DNA of 64,000 nt, taken from Oscillospiraceae bacterium. Lineage in GTDB: Bacteria > Bacillota > Clostridia > Oscillospirales > Ruminococcaceae. A program made the position numbers and the translations under genes. The stretch covers positions 806,001 through 870,000 of the forward strand of contig CP107210.1 of the NCBI GenBank assembly GCA_025757985.1, written 5' to 3'. This document shows positions 24,428-32,666 of the stretch, piece after piece. How positions within the stretch are numbered: the stretch's first letter is position 1; every line of letters begins with the position of its first letter. Under the pieces are notes generated by a model, which worked only from the letters and a program-made list of their open reading frames with translations, did not search any database and was not told where the DNA came from.

Positions 24428-25771
24428 ATGAAGCTTCTGCTCTGCGTTTTGTCTGCCCTGCTGCTGGCCGGGTGTGCCGCAGGGGCGGCATCCGGGGATG
24501 CGATCTCCGCATCTGCGCCAGCTGCCACCGTGGAAACCGCCGAAGCAGCGCCGACTCCCGCCCCCGCAGCCGCTGCGCCGCAGGGACTGGAGCCGACCGG
24601 CGCGGCAGTGCTGGACTATGACGACATTCGGCTGATCGACTATGAGCGTGCCATGCAGACCTACCCCGAGACCGACTATTACACGATGTGCAAGGACGGC
24701 CTGTGGGGTCTGATGCGCAGCGATGGTACAGAAGTGCTTTCCTGCCGCGCGCCGGAGCCGCTGTTTGAATGTGACATTGACGAACACCACTGGCACGGGT
24801 ATCTGGACGGGCTTGCGTGGGAGGAGAGCGACCCGCTGGAAAGAGAGTACAACGCCCGGTTAAAGGCAAGCGGCGACGGTACCCTCTGCGACGCTCATGA
24901 CGGCGGCGGGTATCTGAGCTTTGTCCGTTTGCAGGATAATGCTCTGCATATCTACTGCGGCTCCCTTGGTCCGGGCGAGCTGAGAGCACCGACCGATGCG
25001 GATATGCTGCTGTTCAGCGGCAGCGCCAACGGCTTTGTGCCTGTCCGGGACGGTGCGCTGGAGGCCGAGGGGGACGGCTGGTTCAACTACATTGGCGGCG
25101 AGCAGTATGTTTATCGAAACAGAGACAGCAAAGCTGCGAACGAATTTATTTACAGTGCGGCAGATTTCTTTTTTGACGCGCCGCTGGCCCCCGCACAGCG
25201 GGACGGCAAATGGGTGTATCTGGATACAGCGGGCAACGAAGTAACCGCCCCCTGCTACGACGGCGTGTACAGGCCCAACCGCTACACCGATGAACCGCGG
25301 GTCTTTGCCCGGGCCGCACCGCTTTTGAATGGCTATACGGTTGTCAGCCGTGACTGGAAATTCGGTCTGCTCGACAGCACCGGGGCGGAGCTTGTCCCCT
25401 GTGTGTATGACGGCCTTGTGTGGGACGGCGGCACGGCATGGATCAGGCAGGCTGACGGCTGGCACGAATACAGCATTCCCGGAGTGACAAAGCCTGACCC
25501 ATGGCGGCTTTTGCTGGACAGTCTGGGCGCAGATATTACCGCCCCCGACACCCCGCCCGCGCGGACGGACGCAATCTTTTTTACGACCCGCACCAACGGC
25601 GAGCGGCTGAACCTGCGCGCCGGGCCGGGCACAGGGTATGACATCATCGGCAAAATTCCCGATTATCTGCGGCTGCGCGTCTATGGTACAATGTCCAACG
25701 CCCCCGGCTGGGCGCTGGTGCAGTACGACCAGCAATACGGCTGGGTCAGCACAGAATATTTGCAGAGATAA
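24428..25771 (+). CDS. Lipoprotein with WG-type repeats and C-terminal SH3b domain
   Basis: A 447-aa lipoprotein (lipobox LAGC, Cys16) with a Pro/Ala linker to about residue 55. Several WG-like beta repeats follow (MCKDGLWGLMRSDGTEVL, QRDGKWVYLDTAGNEVTAPCYDG, SRDWKFGLLDSTGAELVPCVYDG). The last 65 residues are a bacterial SH3 domain (LNLRAGPGTGYDIIGKIP ... GWVSTEYLQ), usually for cell-wall binding. Exported surface protein of unknown function. The MITE-like element lies 22 bases before its ATG, so its promoter may be inside or beyond that element. Confidence 0.82.
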   Translation: MKLLLCVLSALLLAGCAAGAASGDAISASAPAATVETAEAAPTPAPAAAAPQGLEPTGAAVLDYDDIRLIDYERAMQTYPETDYYTMCKDGLWGLMRSDGTEVLSCRAPEPLFECDIDEHHWHGYLDGLAWEESDPLEREYNARLKASGDGTLCDAHDGGGYLSFVRLQDNALHIYCGSLGPGELRAPTDADMLLFSGSANGFVPVRDGALEAEGDGWFNYIGGEQYVYRNRDSKAANEFIYSAADFFFDAPLAPAQRDGKWVYLDTAGNEVTAPCYDGVYRPNRYTDEPRVFARAAPLLNGYTVVSRDWKFGLLDSTGAELVPCVYDGLVWDGGTAWIRQADGWHEYSIPGVTKPDPWRLLLDSLGADITAPDTPPARTDAIFFTTRTNGERLNLRAGPGTGYDIIGKIPDYLRLRVYGTMSNAPGWALVQYDQQYGWVSTEYLQR

Positions 25772-25776
25772 GCGAA

Positions 25777-25814
25777 CAGCCCCAGACAAGCGGTGTCTGG
25801 GGCTGGTTTTATTT
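25777..25814. terminator. Bidirectional terminator between convergent genes
   Basis: CAGCCCCAGACA (25777-25788), AGCGG, TGTCTGGGGCTG (25794-25805), then GTTTTATTT. It lies between the WG/SH3 lipoprotein and the convergent NYN gene. Confidence 0.88.
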
Positions 25815-26639
25815 CTTTTGGCGGGGCGTGCGCTTGGCGGTGCGGCGGGCCGCAGGCTTTTTGACCGGCTTCGGCACCGGCTTTACCCGCACAAACTGAA
25901 TGGGGTTGCCGTTGGCAAGAATGCGCTCCTCAACCTCGAGTTCCGCCAGCGAGGTCAGGAACTTGTTCAGGCTCTTGGAGCCGAAGTTTCGCACATCGAA
26001 ATCCGGATAGCGCTTGATGAGCTGATCCCCCACGCGGGAGGTGCGCACCCAGCCGGTGCCGTCATCCATCTCATCAATCAGACCATGAATGATGCGGCCG
26101 ATGGAATCCCGGTTGATGGCGGTGTCGTCCCCCGCAGCGGCGCGGGCGCTCGTCTCGGCAGCAGAGGCGGCCGGGGCATTTCCCTCCGCCTCATTGAGAT
26201 CACCGTGGTCGAGGATCAGATCGAGGTACTTGAACTGGTCGCAGGCCTTGACAAAGGGGCCGAGCGCCTTGCTCTCCCCCATGCCGATGACAAGCTTGCC
26301 GGCCTCCCGCAGGCGGGCCGCCAGCCGGGTGAAATCGCTGTCTGAGGAAACAATGCAGAAGCCGTCCAGATTGCCGCTGTAGAGCAGGTCCATCGCGTCA
26401 ATGATCATGGCGGAATCTGTAGCGTTCTTGCCGGTCGTGTAGCTATATTGCTGGATGGGGATGATGGAATTGTTCAGCAGCGCATCCTTCCAGCTTTTCA
26501 GCCGCGCATCAGACCAGTCGCCATAGATGCGCTTGCAGGCTGCAACGCCAAAGTTTGCAGCCTCGTCCAAAATCACCTTGACATACTTGGGCGAGATATT
26601 GTCCGCATCAATCAGGATCGCCAGTTTCAGGTCTTCCAT
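25809..26639 (-). CDS. NYN-domain protein with OST-HTH/LOTUS domain
   Basis: A 276-aa protein. NYN (LabA-like PIN) nuclease fold at 1-150 with acidic residues in LIDADNIS, TDSAMIIDAMDLL and SSDSDFTRLA. A LOTUS domain at about 180-255 (SIGRIIHGLIDEMDDGTGWVRTSRVGDQLIKRYPDFDVRNFGSKSLNKFL). A Lys/Arg/Pro tail closes it. NYN plus LOTUS proteins are thought to act on structured RNA; the target is unknown. It ends at the shared terminator and is 3 bases after the THUMP methyltransferase stop, so the two are co-transcribed. Confidence 0.9.
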   Translation of the reverse strand: MEDLKLAILIDADNISPKYVKVILDEAANFGVAACKRIYGDWSDARLKSWKDALLNNSIIPIQQYSYTTGKNATDSAMIIDAMDLLYSGNLDGFCIVSSDSDFTRLAARLREAGKLVIGMGESKALGPFVKACDQFKYLDLILDHGDLNEAEGNAPAASAAETSARAAAGDDTAINRDSIGRIIHGLIDEMDDGTGWVRTSRVGDQLIKRYPDFDVRNFGSKSLNKFLTSLAELEVEERILANGNPIQFVRVKPVPKPVKKPAARRTAKRTPRQKK

Positions 26640-26642
26640 GGC

Positions 26643-27782
26643 TTACTTCCTCTCCCGCTTGGGCTGCTCAAAATACATATAGAGCTGGCACGGGATCATG
26701 CCGTTGTAGATCTTGCGGCGGCGGGCAGCCTTTTTGCCGAAGTGCTGCTCAAAGTCCGCATCGGCCGTGATGGCATACAGCCCCTGCGCAGGGTGCGCCT
26801 GCCATACCTGACCCAGCGTGCGCGCCAGACTCGCCGCCTCGGAGGCATCGCCCAGGCGCTCGCCGTAGGGCGGGTTGGTCAGCACGACCGCATTGTCGAG
26901 CGCACGGAAATCCCGGACATCCGCAACCTCAAAGCGGCAGCGATCCCCCACACCGGCCAGCTTTGCGTTGGCGTTGGCCAGCGCCACAGCGGCGGGGTCG
27001 ATGTCATAGCCGATGCCCTCAAAGGCGGCATCCTTGCGGACCTCCGCAAGAGCCTTCTGGCGCTGCTCTGCCCAGAGGTCAGCCGGCACAAAGTCGAAAT
27101 GCTCGGCGGCAAAGCGGCGGCGCAGACCGGGGGCCAGATTCAGCGCCTTCTGCGCAGCCTCGATGACCAGCGTGCCGGAGCCGCAGAACGGATCCTGCAT
27201 GAGAGAGTCACGGCGCACCCGGCCCAGATCGGCGATGGCGGCGGCCAGCGTCTCCTTGATGGGCGCCAGCGTGGCGTTTTTGCGGTAGCCGCGCTTGTGC
27301 AGGCCGTCACCGGAGGTGTCGAGATAGATCTCCACCGTGTCCTTGCGCAGCGCAAAGCGAATCTTGTACAGCGCACCGTCCTCCGGCAGGGTGCCGACCT
27401 TATGGCCGTTCATCAGCCGCTTGACGATGGCTTTTTTTACGATGCTCTGGCAGGCAGGGACGCTGGACAGCTGGCTGGACAGGCTCGAGCCCTTGACCGG
27501 GAAGGCCGCGTTGGCGGGGAGCAGCTCCTCCCACGCGATGGCGTAGCAGCCGTCAAACAGCTCATCAAAGGTAGTGGCCTTGTAGGTGGCCAGCAGCAGC
27601 AGCACGCGCTCGGCGGTGCGCAGGTTCAGGTTGGCGGCGGCGATCATATCCGCCCCGCCCTGAAATGCCACACGGCCGTCCGTCACCTGAATATTCTGTG
27701 CGCCCAGACGCTTGACCTCAAAGTTCAGCGTGGATTCGGTACCGAAGAAGCAGGGCGCGACCATCGTGTAAAGTGTAGACAT
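26643..27782 (-). CDS. THUMP-domain class I RNA methyltransferase (RlmL/YpsC-like)
   Basis: A 379-aa protein: ferredoxin-like and THUMP domains (about 1-160), then a Rossmann methyltransferase (about 165-379) with the SAM region DPFCGSGTLVIEAA and catalytic NPPYGERLG of N2-guanine methylases. It matches YpsC of Bacillus and the N-terminal half of E. coli RlmL (23S rRNA m2G2445), so 23S rRNA is the likely substrate. ATG at 27782 follows AAAGGA by 5 bases. Confidence 0.93.
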   Translation of the reverse strand: MSTLYTMVAPCFFGTESTLNFEVKRLGAQNIQVTDGRVAFQGGADMIAAANLNLRTAERVLLLLATYKATTFDELFDGCYAIAWEELLPANAAFPVKGSSLSSQLSSVPACQSIVKKAIVKRLMNGHKVGTLPEDGALYKIRFALRKDTVEIYLDTSGDGLHKRGYRKNATLAPIKETLAAAIADLGRVRRDSLMQDPFCGSGTLVIEAAQKALNLAPGLRRRFAAEHFDFVPADLWAEQRQKALAEVRKDAAFEGIGYDIDPAAVALANANAKLAGVGDRCRFEVADVRDFRALDNAVVLTNPPYGERLGDASEAASLARTLGQVWQAHPAQGLYAITADADFEQHFGKKAARRRKIYNGMIPCQLYMYFEQPKRERK

Positions 27783-27814
27783 AGGTGTCCTTTCTTGTTG
27801 ATATGCCGTGAATT

Positions 27815-27847
27815 GTGTAGGGGCGAGCAATGGCTATCCCCCTACAC
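27815..27847. repeat. Short TGTAGGGG-family copy with both ends
   Basis: GTGTAGGGG (27815-27823) and CCCCTACAC (27839-27847) are complementary and enclose 15 bases, including a degraded GCGAGC hairpin. It reads like a composite element shrunk by internal deletion. Confidence 0.7.
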
Positions 27848-27867
27848 TTTGTATTGTAAAATTGCAA

Positions 27868-27905
27868 AAAGACCCCAGCCCGGCGGCTGACAGCCGTCAG
27901 GATAG
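27868..27905 (-). terminator. Weak terminator after the S1 protein gene
   Basis: Minus-strand CAGCC-GCCG-GGCTG followed by GGGTCTTTTTGC. The stem is short, so the call is tentative. Confidence 0.4.
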
Positions 27906-27937
27906 GGCCGTTCATTGTATGGCTTTCGCGGCCGGTA

Positions 27938-28420
27938 TCAGCCGCGGCGGCGGGAATATCCGCCGCGATGGTTCTCCGTCACGCGCTTGAGATCCGCGAT
28001 CTTTTCCTCGCTGCGGGTCTTGTAGCGGGCCATCATGTCCTCAAAGCTCATATCGCCCTGAGGTGCGGCAGGCTTGGGCTGCCAGACGCGGGGCTTTTCC
28101 TCACGCTTGGGGCGCGGGGCCGGGCGGCGGTCATTACCGCCTGCAGTGCGCTCGCCGTGCTGCTGGCGCGGGCCGCGCTCCGGCGCGGGCTGGGTGCGCT
28201 TGATGGACAATGCGATCTTGCCGTCCGGTGCGATCGAGATCACCTTGACGGAAACCGTCTGCCCATCGCTGAGCACCGTGGAAAGATCCTGCACAAACTC
28301 GTAGGAAACCTCGGAGATGTGGACAAGACCGGTCTTGCCCTCCGGCAGAGAAACGAACGCGCCGAACGGCTTGATACCAGTGACCTTGCCCTCGACAATA
28401 TCCCCAACTTGTAATGCCAA
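27938..28420 (-). CDS. yabR: S1 RNA-binding domain protein (YabR-like)
   Basis: A 160-aa protein with one S1 domain at 1-75 (VGDIVEGKVTGIKPFGAFVSLPEGKTGLVHISEVS), then a basic, Pro/Arg/Gln-rich tail. It is the last gene of the conserved mazG-rqcP-yabP-yabQ-divIC-yabR order. S1 proteins of this type associate with ribosomes or RNA; a precise role is not established. Confidence 0.9.
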   Translation of the reverse strand: MALQVGDIVEGKVTGIKPFGAFVSLPEGKTGLVHISEVSYEFVQDLSTVLSDGQTVSVKVISIAPDGKIALSIKRTQPAPERGPRQQHGERTAGGNDRRPAPRPKREEKPRVWQPKPAAPQGDMSFEDMMARYKTRSEEKIADLKRVTENHRGGYSRRRG

Positions 28421-28490
28421 ACTATGATACCCCTTTAAATGTAATTTTTATGCCAGGGGGCTGCCGCAAAGCGTCCCCGCTGAAAACGAT

Positions 28491-28790
28491 TTATTTGCCG
28501 CTGATGTCCACAAAGACGCGCTCGTTGGGCTTTGCGTAGCCCTGCTCCCGGGCGTAGCGCTCGATAATAGCGCTTTCGCCCTGATCCAGCGTGCCGGACA
28601 GCTCGGCGTTTTCGGTAAGCTGTGTGCTCAGCTGGTTCTGCACAGACTGCAGCTCCTGCTGCTTGGATGCAATGGACACCTGATACTGCACAAGATTGAT
28701 GAACAGCGAGCCGCAGACGATCAGAAACACCGGAACGGTGATCCACCACGGCAGGAACCCACGCTGGGACCTTCCCTTGTTTTTGCTCAT
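28491..28790 (-). CDS. divIC: Septum formation initiator DivIC/FtsB-type
   Basis: A 99-aa bitopic protein: basic N-terminus, membrane span at about 13-34 (WWITVPVFLIVCGSLFINLVQY), then a coiled coil (about 38-70) and a C-terminal GYAKPNERVFVDI segment of the DivIC family. It forms the FtsQ/DivIB-FtsL-DivIC divisome complex. Location between yabQ and the S1 gene is diagnostic. Confidence 0.9.
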   Translation of the reverse strand: MSKNKGRSQRGFLPWWITVPVFLIVCGSLFINLVQYQVSIASKQQELQSVQNQLSTQLTENAELSGTLDQGESAIIERYAREQGYAKPNERVFVDISGK

Positions 28791-28836
28791 AGCGGGATGC
28801 CCCCTTCCTCAAAAATGCACGCACAACCACTTGTAG

Positions 28837-29316
28837 CTAATTATATAATATGGTCGAAGGTTTTTGCAACTGTTTTTCAGCGGATTTTTGCTTTTTTTCG
28901 GACTTTTTTGCCTTTTTGCGCTCTCTGCGGCGGCTGCGGGCGGCGGCAAGGCGCTTTTTGAGGGGCTTGACGGCGGTTTTCTCCACCGCATGCAGCGGTG
29001 CCAGCAGGCAGGCGGCGGTTGCCGCCGCGCAGCGGTGTACGGCGGGCTGCACGGTCCAGTGCCAGCATACAGCCCCCAGCAGCAGCGCGGCGCTCATATA
29101 CCAGCGGGCCAGACCGCCCGCACTGGCCCCGGCAGCGAAGCCGCAGACCAGCACCGCCGCTGCGGCAAAGGCCGCTATATCCCGGAAAAAGCAGCGCAGC
29201 GCGCCCTCCCCCAGTGCAAGGCGCACGGCATCCCGCACGCCCGCCAGCAGGCAGCCCAGCCCAAGGCACCACAGCACATCCCCCAGCACCGCCCACGGGG
29301 CGGGTGACGGGGCCAT
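28837..29316 (-). CDS. yabQ: Spore cortex biosynthesis protein YabQ
   Basis: A 159-aa protein with four hydrophobic segments in the first 110 residues and a long Lys/Arg/Glu-rich tail. YabQ is a forespore outer-membrane protein needed for cortex formation in Bacillus. Sequence similarity is weak by eye (WCLGLGCLLAGVRDAVRLALG), so the call leans on size, topology and the position between yabP and divIC. Its ATG follows the yabP stop directly. Confidence 0.8.
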   Translation of the reverse strand: MAPSPAPWAVLGDVLWCLGLGCLLAGVRDAVRLALGEGALRCFFRDIAAFAAAAVLVCGFAAGASAGGLARWYMSAALLLGAVCWHWTVQPAVHRCAAATAACLLAPLHAVEKTAVKPLKKRLAAARSRRRERKKAKKSEKKQKSAEKQLQKPSTILYN

Positions 29317-29616
29317 CTAACGGAAGAGCCGCGCCAGCAGACCGCCGCCGGACTGCTGATTTTCCGCATACTGCAGGTATTCGATCCTGCCGGAGATCTG
29401 CACCTGCCCGCTCTGGGTGGACAGCTCCCCGATCTGCAGCTCCTGCCCGCCGACGGTCAGATTGCCGAGCGGCGTTTCCAGCACAGCGGCGCTTTCATCA
29501 CAGCTGATGACACGGCTGACACCGGTCACGGCCAGATGGCGGCGGTCCCGCAGGGCAAGGCCGTGGCTTTGCTGCTGCGGCTGGCCGGCGCGCGGCTCCA
29601 GTTTTGTTTCCGGCAT
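29317..29616 (-). CDS. yabP: Sporulation protein YabP (YqfC family)
   Basis: A 99-aa protein with the YabP/YqfC core LALRDRRHLAVTGVSRVISCDESAAVLETPLGNLTVGGQELQI. It is made in the mother cell under sigma-E in Bacillus and is needed for cortex or coat assembly. Adjacent to yabQ with no spacing, as in spore formers. Confidence 0.88.
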   Translation of the reverse strand: MPETKLEPRAGQPQQQSHGLALRDRRHLAVTGVSRVISCDESAAVLETPLGNLTVGGQELQIGELSTQSGQVQISGRIEYLQYAENQQSGGGLLARLFR

Positions 29617-29698
29617 GGCGGTCCCTCCCCTGCTTGGTTACAGTGATACTGTATGCGGCAGGCACCGCGTTTAGAACCCCGCGCCGGGCGGTGGGGCA

Positions 29699-29944
29699 TT
29701 ATTCCTCGATGATCTCAAACATTTCCCGTGCGACATCCTTGCCCTTCTGCTCCACATCGGACAGGACGCGGATCTTGACAGGGCGGTTGCCGAAGGTAAC
29801 CTCAATGATGTCGCCGAGCTTTACGGTATAGCTGGCCTTGGCGGGCTTGCCGTTGACCAGCACGCGGCCCGCGTCCGCAACCTCGTTGGCAAGGGTGCGG
29901 CGCTTGATGACACGGCTGACCTTCAGGTATTTATCCAGACGCAT
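29699..29944 (-). CDS. rqcP: S4-domain ribosome quality-control protein RqcP
   Basis: An 81-aa S4/Hsp15-like RNA-binding protein (MRLDKYLKVSRVIKRRTLANEVADAGRVLVNG). RqcP (YabO) binds the obstructed 50S subunit and assists RqcH in adding alanine tails. It lies between hup and yabP, as in clostridia. Confidence 0.93.
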   Translation of the reverse strand: MRLDKYLKVSRVIKRRTLANEVADAGRVLVNGKPAKASYTVKLGDIIEVTFGNRPVKIRVLSDVEQKGKDVAREMFEIIEE

Positions 29945-29962
29945 AGATGTTTTCCTTTCGAT

Positions 29963-29998
29963 ACAAAACCGCCCCGCCGCAGGAGCGCGGCGGGGCGG
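29963..29998 (-). terminator. Attenuating terminator between hup and rqcP
   Basis: Minus-strand CCGCCCCGCCGC (29998-29987), loop, GCGGCGGGGCGG (29980-29969) then TTTTG. A 12-bp GC stem. It should let HU be expressed above the genes that follow. Confidence 0.85.
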
Positions 29999-30011
29999 AG
30001 CGGACCATTAC

Positions 30012-30284
30012 TTACTGAACGGAGTCCTTCAGGGCCTTGCCGGCCTTGAAAGCGGGCAGCTTGGAGGCCTCAATGGTGATCTCCTCACCGGTCTGGGGGT
30101 TGCGGCCCTTGCGTGCAGGGCGCTCACGGACCTCGAAGGTGCCGAAGCCGACCAGTGCGACCTTGTCGCCCTCCTTCAGGGCGTTGGTGATGGCGTTCAG
30201 GGCGCTGTTGACAGCAGCCTCGGCGTCCTTCTTGGTCAGGTTAGCTTCATTCGCAACAGCGGCGATCAGTTCAACTTTCGTCAT
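30012..30284 (-). CDS. hup: DNA-binding protein HU
   Basis: A 90-aa HU: MTKVELIAAVANEANLTKKDAEAAV, then GFGTFEVRERPARKGRNPQTGEEITI with the DNA-bending beta arm, and KAGKALKDSV at the end. GGAGGTATAATACC precedes the ATG. Nucleoid structure protein. Confidence 0.96.
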   Translation of the reverse strand: MTKVELIAAVANEANLTKKDAEAAVNSALNAITNALKEGDKVALVGFGTFEVRERPARKGRNPQTGEEITIEASKLPAFKAGKALKDSVQ

Positions 30285-30356
30285 GGTATTATACCTCCAA
30301 AGTGTTATATCAGCAAAAAGCAGCTGCGGAAAACTCCGTCCCGCTCGGCTCACTTC

Positions 30357-31040
30357 TTAGCTTTCTGGGTTGTCGGCGTGCGCTGTGGTAAACGCAGCGT
30401 TGCATTTCTGCAGGGCCTGCTCCGGGTCGATGCCTGCACTGCGTGCAAGCGCCGCAGCGGCAAACAGCAGCTGGCCCATCGCCTGCTCCGCCCGGGCCTT
30501 GTCCGGTGCGGTCTCAACTGCCGCAGCCGCAGCAGCGACCGTATCGGCTGCCGACTCTGTCTGCACGCCGTAGCGGGCAGCGCGCCTTTGCAGCTTGGCG
30601 GCGCGCATCAGGGCAGGCAGCGCCTTGGGGACGCTTTCGAGATCATCTGCGAGGGTCAGACGGCCCTTTTCCTTATTCTTGAGCGAATCCCAATCTTTTA
30701 TGCTCTCGTCCCCGCCAAAAATATGCGGGTGACGCTCTATGAGCTTGCGGCAGACACCGTCGCACACCTCGTCAAAGGTAAAGTGACCGGCCTCCCGCTC
30801 GATCTGCGCGTGAAAGACTACCTGCATCATCACATCGCCCAGCTCCTCACAGAGAAGCTCGGGGTCATTCAGGTCGATGGCATCCACTGCCTCGTAGGCT
30901 TCCTCAAGGAAGTTCATCCGGATCGAGGTGTGGGTCTGCACCTTATCCCATGGGCAGCCGCAGTCCGGATCCCGCAGGATCGCAATGATCGCTACCAGGT
31001 CGTCTGCCGTATACTGCTGTTTTTCGGGGTATGCGTTCAT
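30357..31040 (-). CDS. mazG: MazG nucleoside triphosphate pyrophosphohydrolase
   Basis: A 227-aa protein. The first domain is typical MazG (CPWDKVQTHTSIRMNFLEEAYEAVDAID, EELGDVMMQVVFHA with the EExxE/ExxD metal-binding helices). The second MazG repeat is degenerate and shortened (AEQAMGQLLFAAAALARSAG, lacking several acidic residues). It lacks the TP-methyltransferase domain that Bacillus YabN carries. It hydrolyses non-canonical NTPs. Confidence 0.92.
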   Translation of the reverse strand: MNAYPEKQQYTADDLVAIIAILRDPDCGCPWDKVQTHTSIRMNFLEEAYEAVDAIDLNDPELLCEELGDVMMQVVFHAQIEREAGHFTFDEVCDGVCRKLIERHPHIFGGDESIKDWDSLKNKEKGRLTLADDLESVPKALPALMRAAKLQRRAARYGVQTESAADTVAAAAAAVETAPDKARAEQAMGQLLFAAAALARSAGIDPEQALQKCNAAFTTAHADNPES

Positions 31041-31151
31041 AGACCTTCTCCGCGCTCACAGAAATGCAATACGCTACATTTTACACAAATCGGCGGATTT
31101 GTCAAGCGTTGGCCGTCCGCCCGGCTGCATTTTTTCGCTGTAGTGTTATTT

Positions 31152-31616
31152 TTACAGCTGCGCGCCGCAATGGTTGCAGAACAGCGCGTCACCATCGACC
31201 TCGGCCTTGCAGACGGGGCAGATCTTGGTCTCGCCGCGCAGCTGGATGGGTTCCTCCTCGATCTCCTCCTCCTGCTCCTGCTCGGGGGCATCCTCGGCGG
31301 CGTCAGTAGCCTCCTGTGCCTCGACCTCTGCGCGCTCGTCCTCGGTCATGCCGGCCTTGATCTCCTCAATGGCCTTCTCGACCTCTGCCACGGCATCGAT
31401 ATACTTTTCGACCAGTGCGGGGTTCTCCTCACCGGCCTTGTGCAGGCTGTAAACCAGAGCGCCCAGCTGCCGCTGTGCCTTGGACAGTCGTGCCTGCTGG
31501 TTCAGAAGATCCAGCTTGTTTTTGCCCTTGTCTGCCAGATCCTGCGCCGTCTTTTTAGCGGAATCCACCAACTGCAGGCCCTGTTCCTTCAGCATCTCAA
31601 TATCCAGTTCAAACAT
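31152..31616 (-). CDS. Zinc-ribbon protein with long helical N-terminus
   Basis: A 154-aa cytosolic protein. Residues 1-90 are helical (KKTAQDLADKGKNKLDLLNQQARLSKAQRQLGALVY), then an acidic Glu-rich linker (about 100-125), and a C-terminal zinc ribbon with CPVC and CNHC pairs. AGAGGT lies 8 bases before the ATG at 31616. Function unknown; such zinc-ribbon proteins are common in clostridia. Confidence 0.78.
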   Translation of the reverse strand: MFELDIEMLKEQGLQLVDSAKKTAQDLADKGKNKLDLLNQQARLSKAQRQLGALVYSLHKAGEENPALVEKYIDAVAEVEKAIEEIKAGMTEDERAEVEAQEATDAAEDAPEQEQEEEIEEEPIQLRGETKICPVCKAEVDGDALFCNHCGAQL

Positions 31617-31739
31617 AGTCAAGCACCTCTTTCTTCTTGCCTGAACACGGCATCTGTGCCGTGCGATTTAGGTCTATTATAGCCTATTGCGGCGCGGTTT
31701 GCAACGCGCAAATGTATATTTTCCGTGAATTGTAAGGCA

Positions 31740-32666
31740 TTATTTACCAATAAACTCCCGCAGCAGGCTGTTTTGGGGCACAAGCTCGGTGCCCAGCGCC
31801 GGAAATGCGTCAAACCTTGCGCGCAGGGCCTCCAGCTGGCGGGCCTGCACGGGGGTCAGCTCCGGGTCGGCAGGCATCGCGTCCAGCACGGTGCGCCACA
31901 GGCAGACCTCATAGGTGTGGGTCGTATCCAGCAGCAGGTTGGCGCGCGGCTTGTAGGGCTTGATGAACCGTTCCTCGCCCGCGCAGACATGGCCCCACAG
32001 CCCCAGCGTGAAGGCAGCCCCATGCCCGCGGAACAGGTAATCCCGCACGATGCGCCGCGCCAGCCGGATGTCCCGGGTGGCCAGACAGCAGGCATCGCTG
32101 CTGTCGGCGTATTCCTCCCGCAGGCCCGCATACAGGCAGAGGGCGGCCCCGGCAGGCAGTTCCTCGGTCAGGGCCGGGTTCAGGGCGTGCAGACCCTCGA
32201 TGATGACCACACCGCCGCGGGCATCAATGCGGCGGGTGCCGCTGGGCTGCTGAAGTGTAAAGTCAAACACCGGTGCCTCACAGATGCCGGTTTTGTACAG
32301 CTCCTTCAGGCAAAAATGCAGTTGCTCCAGATCCAGTGACTCCAGACTCTCATAATCATCGCTGCCATCGGGATTTTTGGGGTATTTCCCCTCCCCGATA
32401 TAAAAATCATCCAGACTGACGACCTGACTGCTGTGGCCGCGCGCCGCGATGGCCCCGGCGATCTTATGGGCCGAGGTCGTCTTGCCCGCAGCGGACGGGC
32501 CGGTCAGCATGACGATGCGCTGGCCTGCCGCCAGCACCTCATCGGCGATGCTCTCGATCTGGTCGTGATAATGCTGCTCGCTCAGGGCCGCCAGCTCCTG
32601 CGGGCTGCGCGCGGCCAGTGCCACAAGGTCACGGCTAATGAAGCGTTTGCGATGTGTAATGTGCAT
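31740..32666 (-). CDS. Uridine kinase-like P-loop nucleoside kinase
   Basis: A 308-aa P-loop kinase: N-terminal helical part (about 1-45), Walker A GPSAAGKTT near 57-65, substrate region SLDDFYIGEGKYPKNPDGSDDYESLESLDLEQL, VVIIEGLHALNP and the lid RRIVRDYLFRGHGAAFT. It is of the longer PRK/Udk relative common in Firmicutes, distinct from the true udk at 59.35 kb. Substrate is probably a nucleoside or related sugar. It overlaps the hemZ stop by 32 bases. Confidence 0.88.
   Translation of the reverse strand: MHITHRKRFISRDLVALAARSPQELAALSEQHYHDQIESIADEVLAAGQRIVMLTGPSAAGKTTSAHKIAGAIAARGHSSQVVSLDDFYIGEGKYPKNPDGSDDYESLESLDLEQLHFCLKELYKTGICEAPVFDFTLQQPSGTRRIDARGGVVIIEGLHALNPALTEELPAGAALCLYAGLREEYADSSDACCLATRDIRLARRIVRDYLFRGHGAAFTLGLWGHVCAGEERFIKPYKPRANLLLDTTHTYEVCLWRTVLDAMPADPELTPVQARQLEALRARFDAFPALGTELVPQNSLLREFIGK

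Noticed and set aside
28435..28830. A 131-codon minus-strand frame overlapping divIC
   Set aside because: It overlaps divIC in another frame, lacks family similarity, and divIC has the membrane span and coiled coil expected.
31152..31616. TTG at 31622 as start of the zinc-ribbon gene
   Set aside because: The ATG two codons later has AGAGGT at good spacing, so the TTG is unnecessary.
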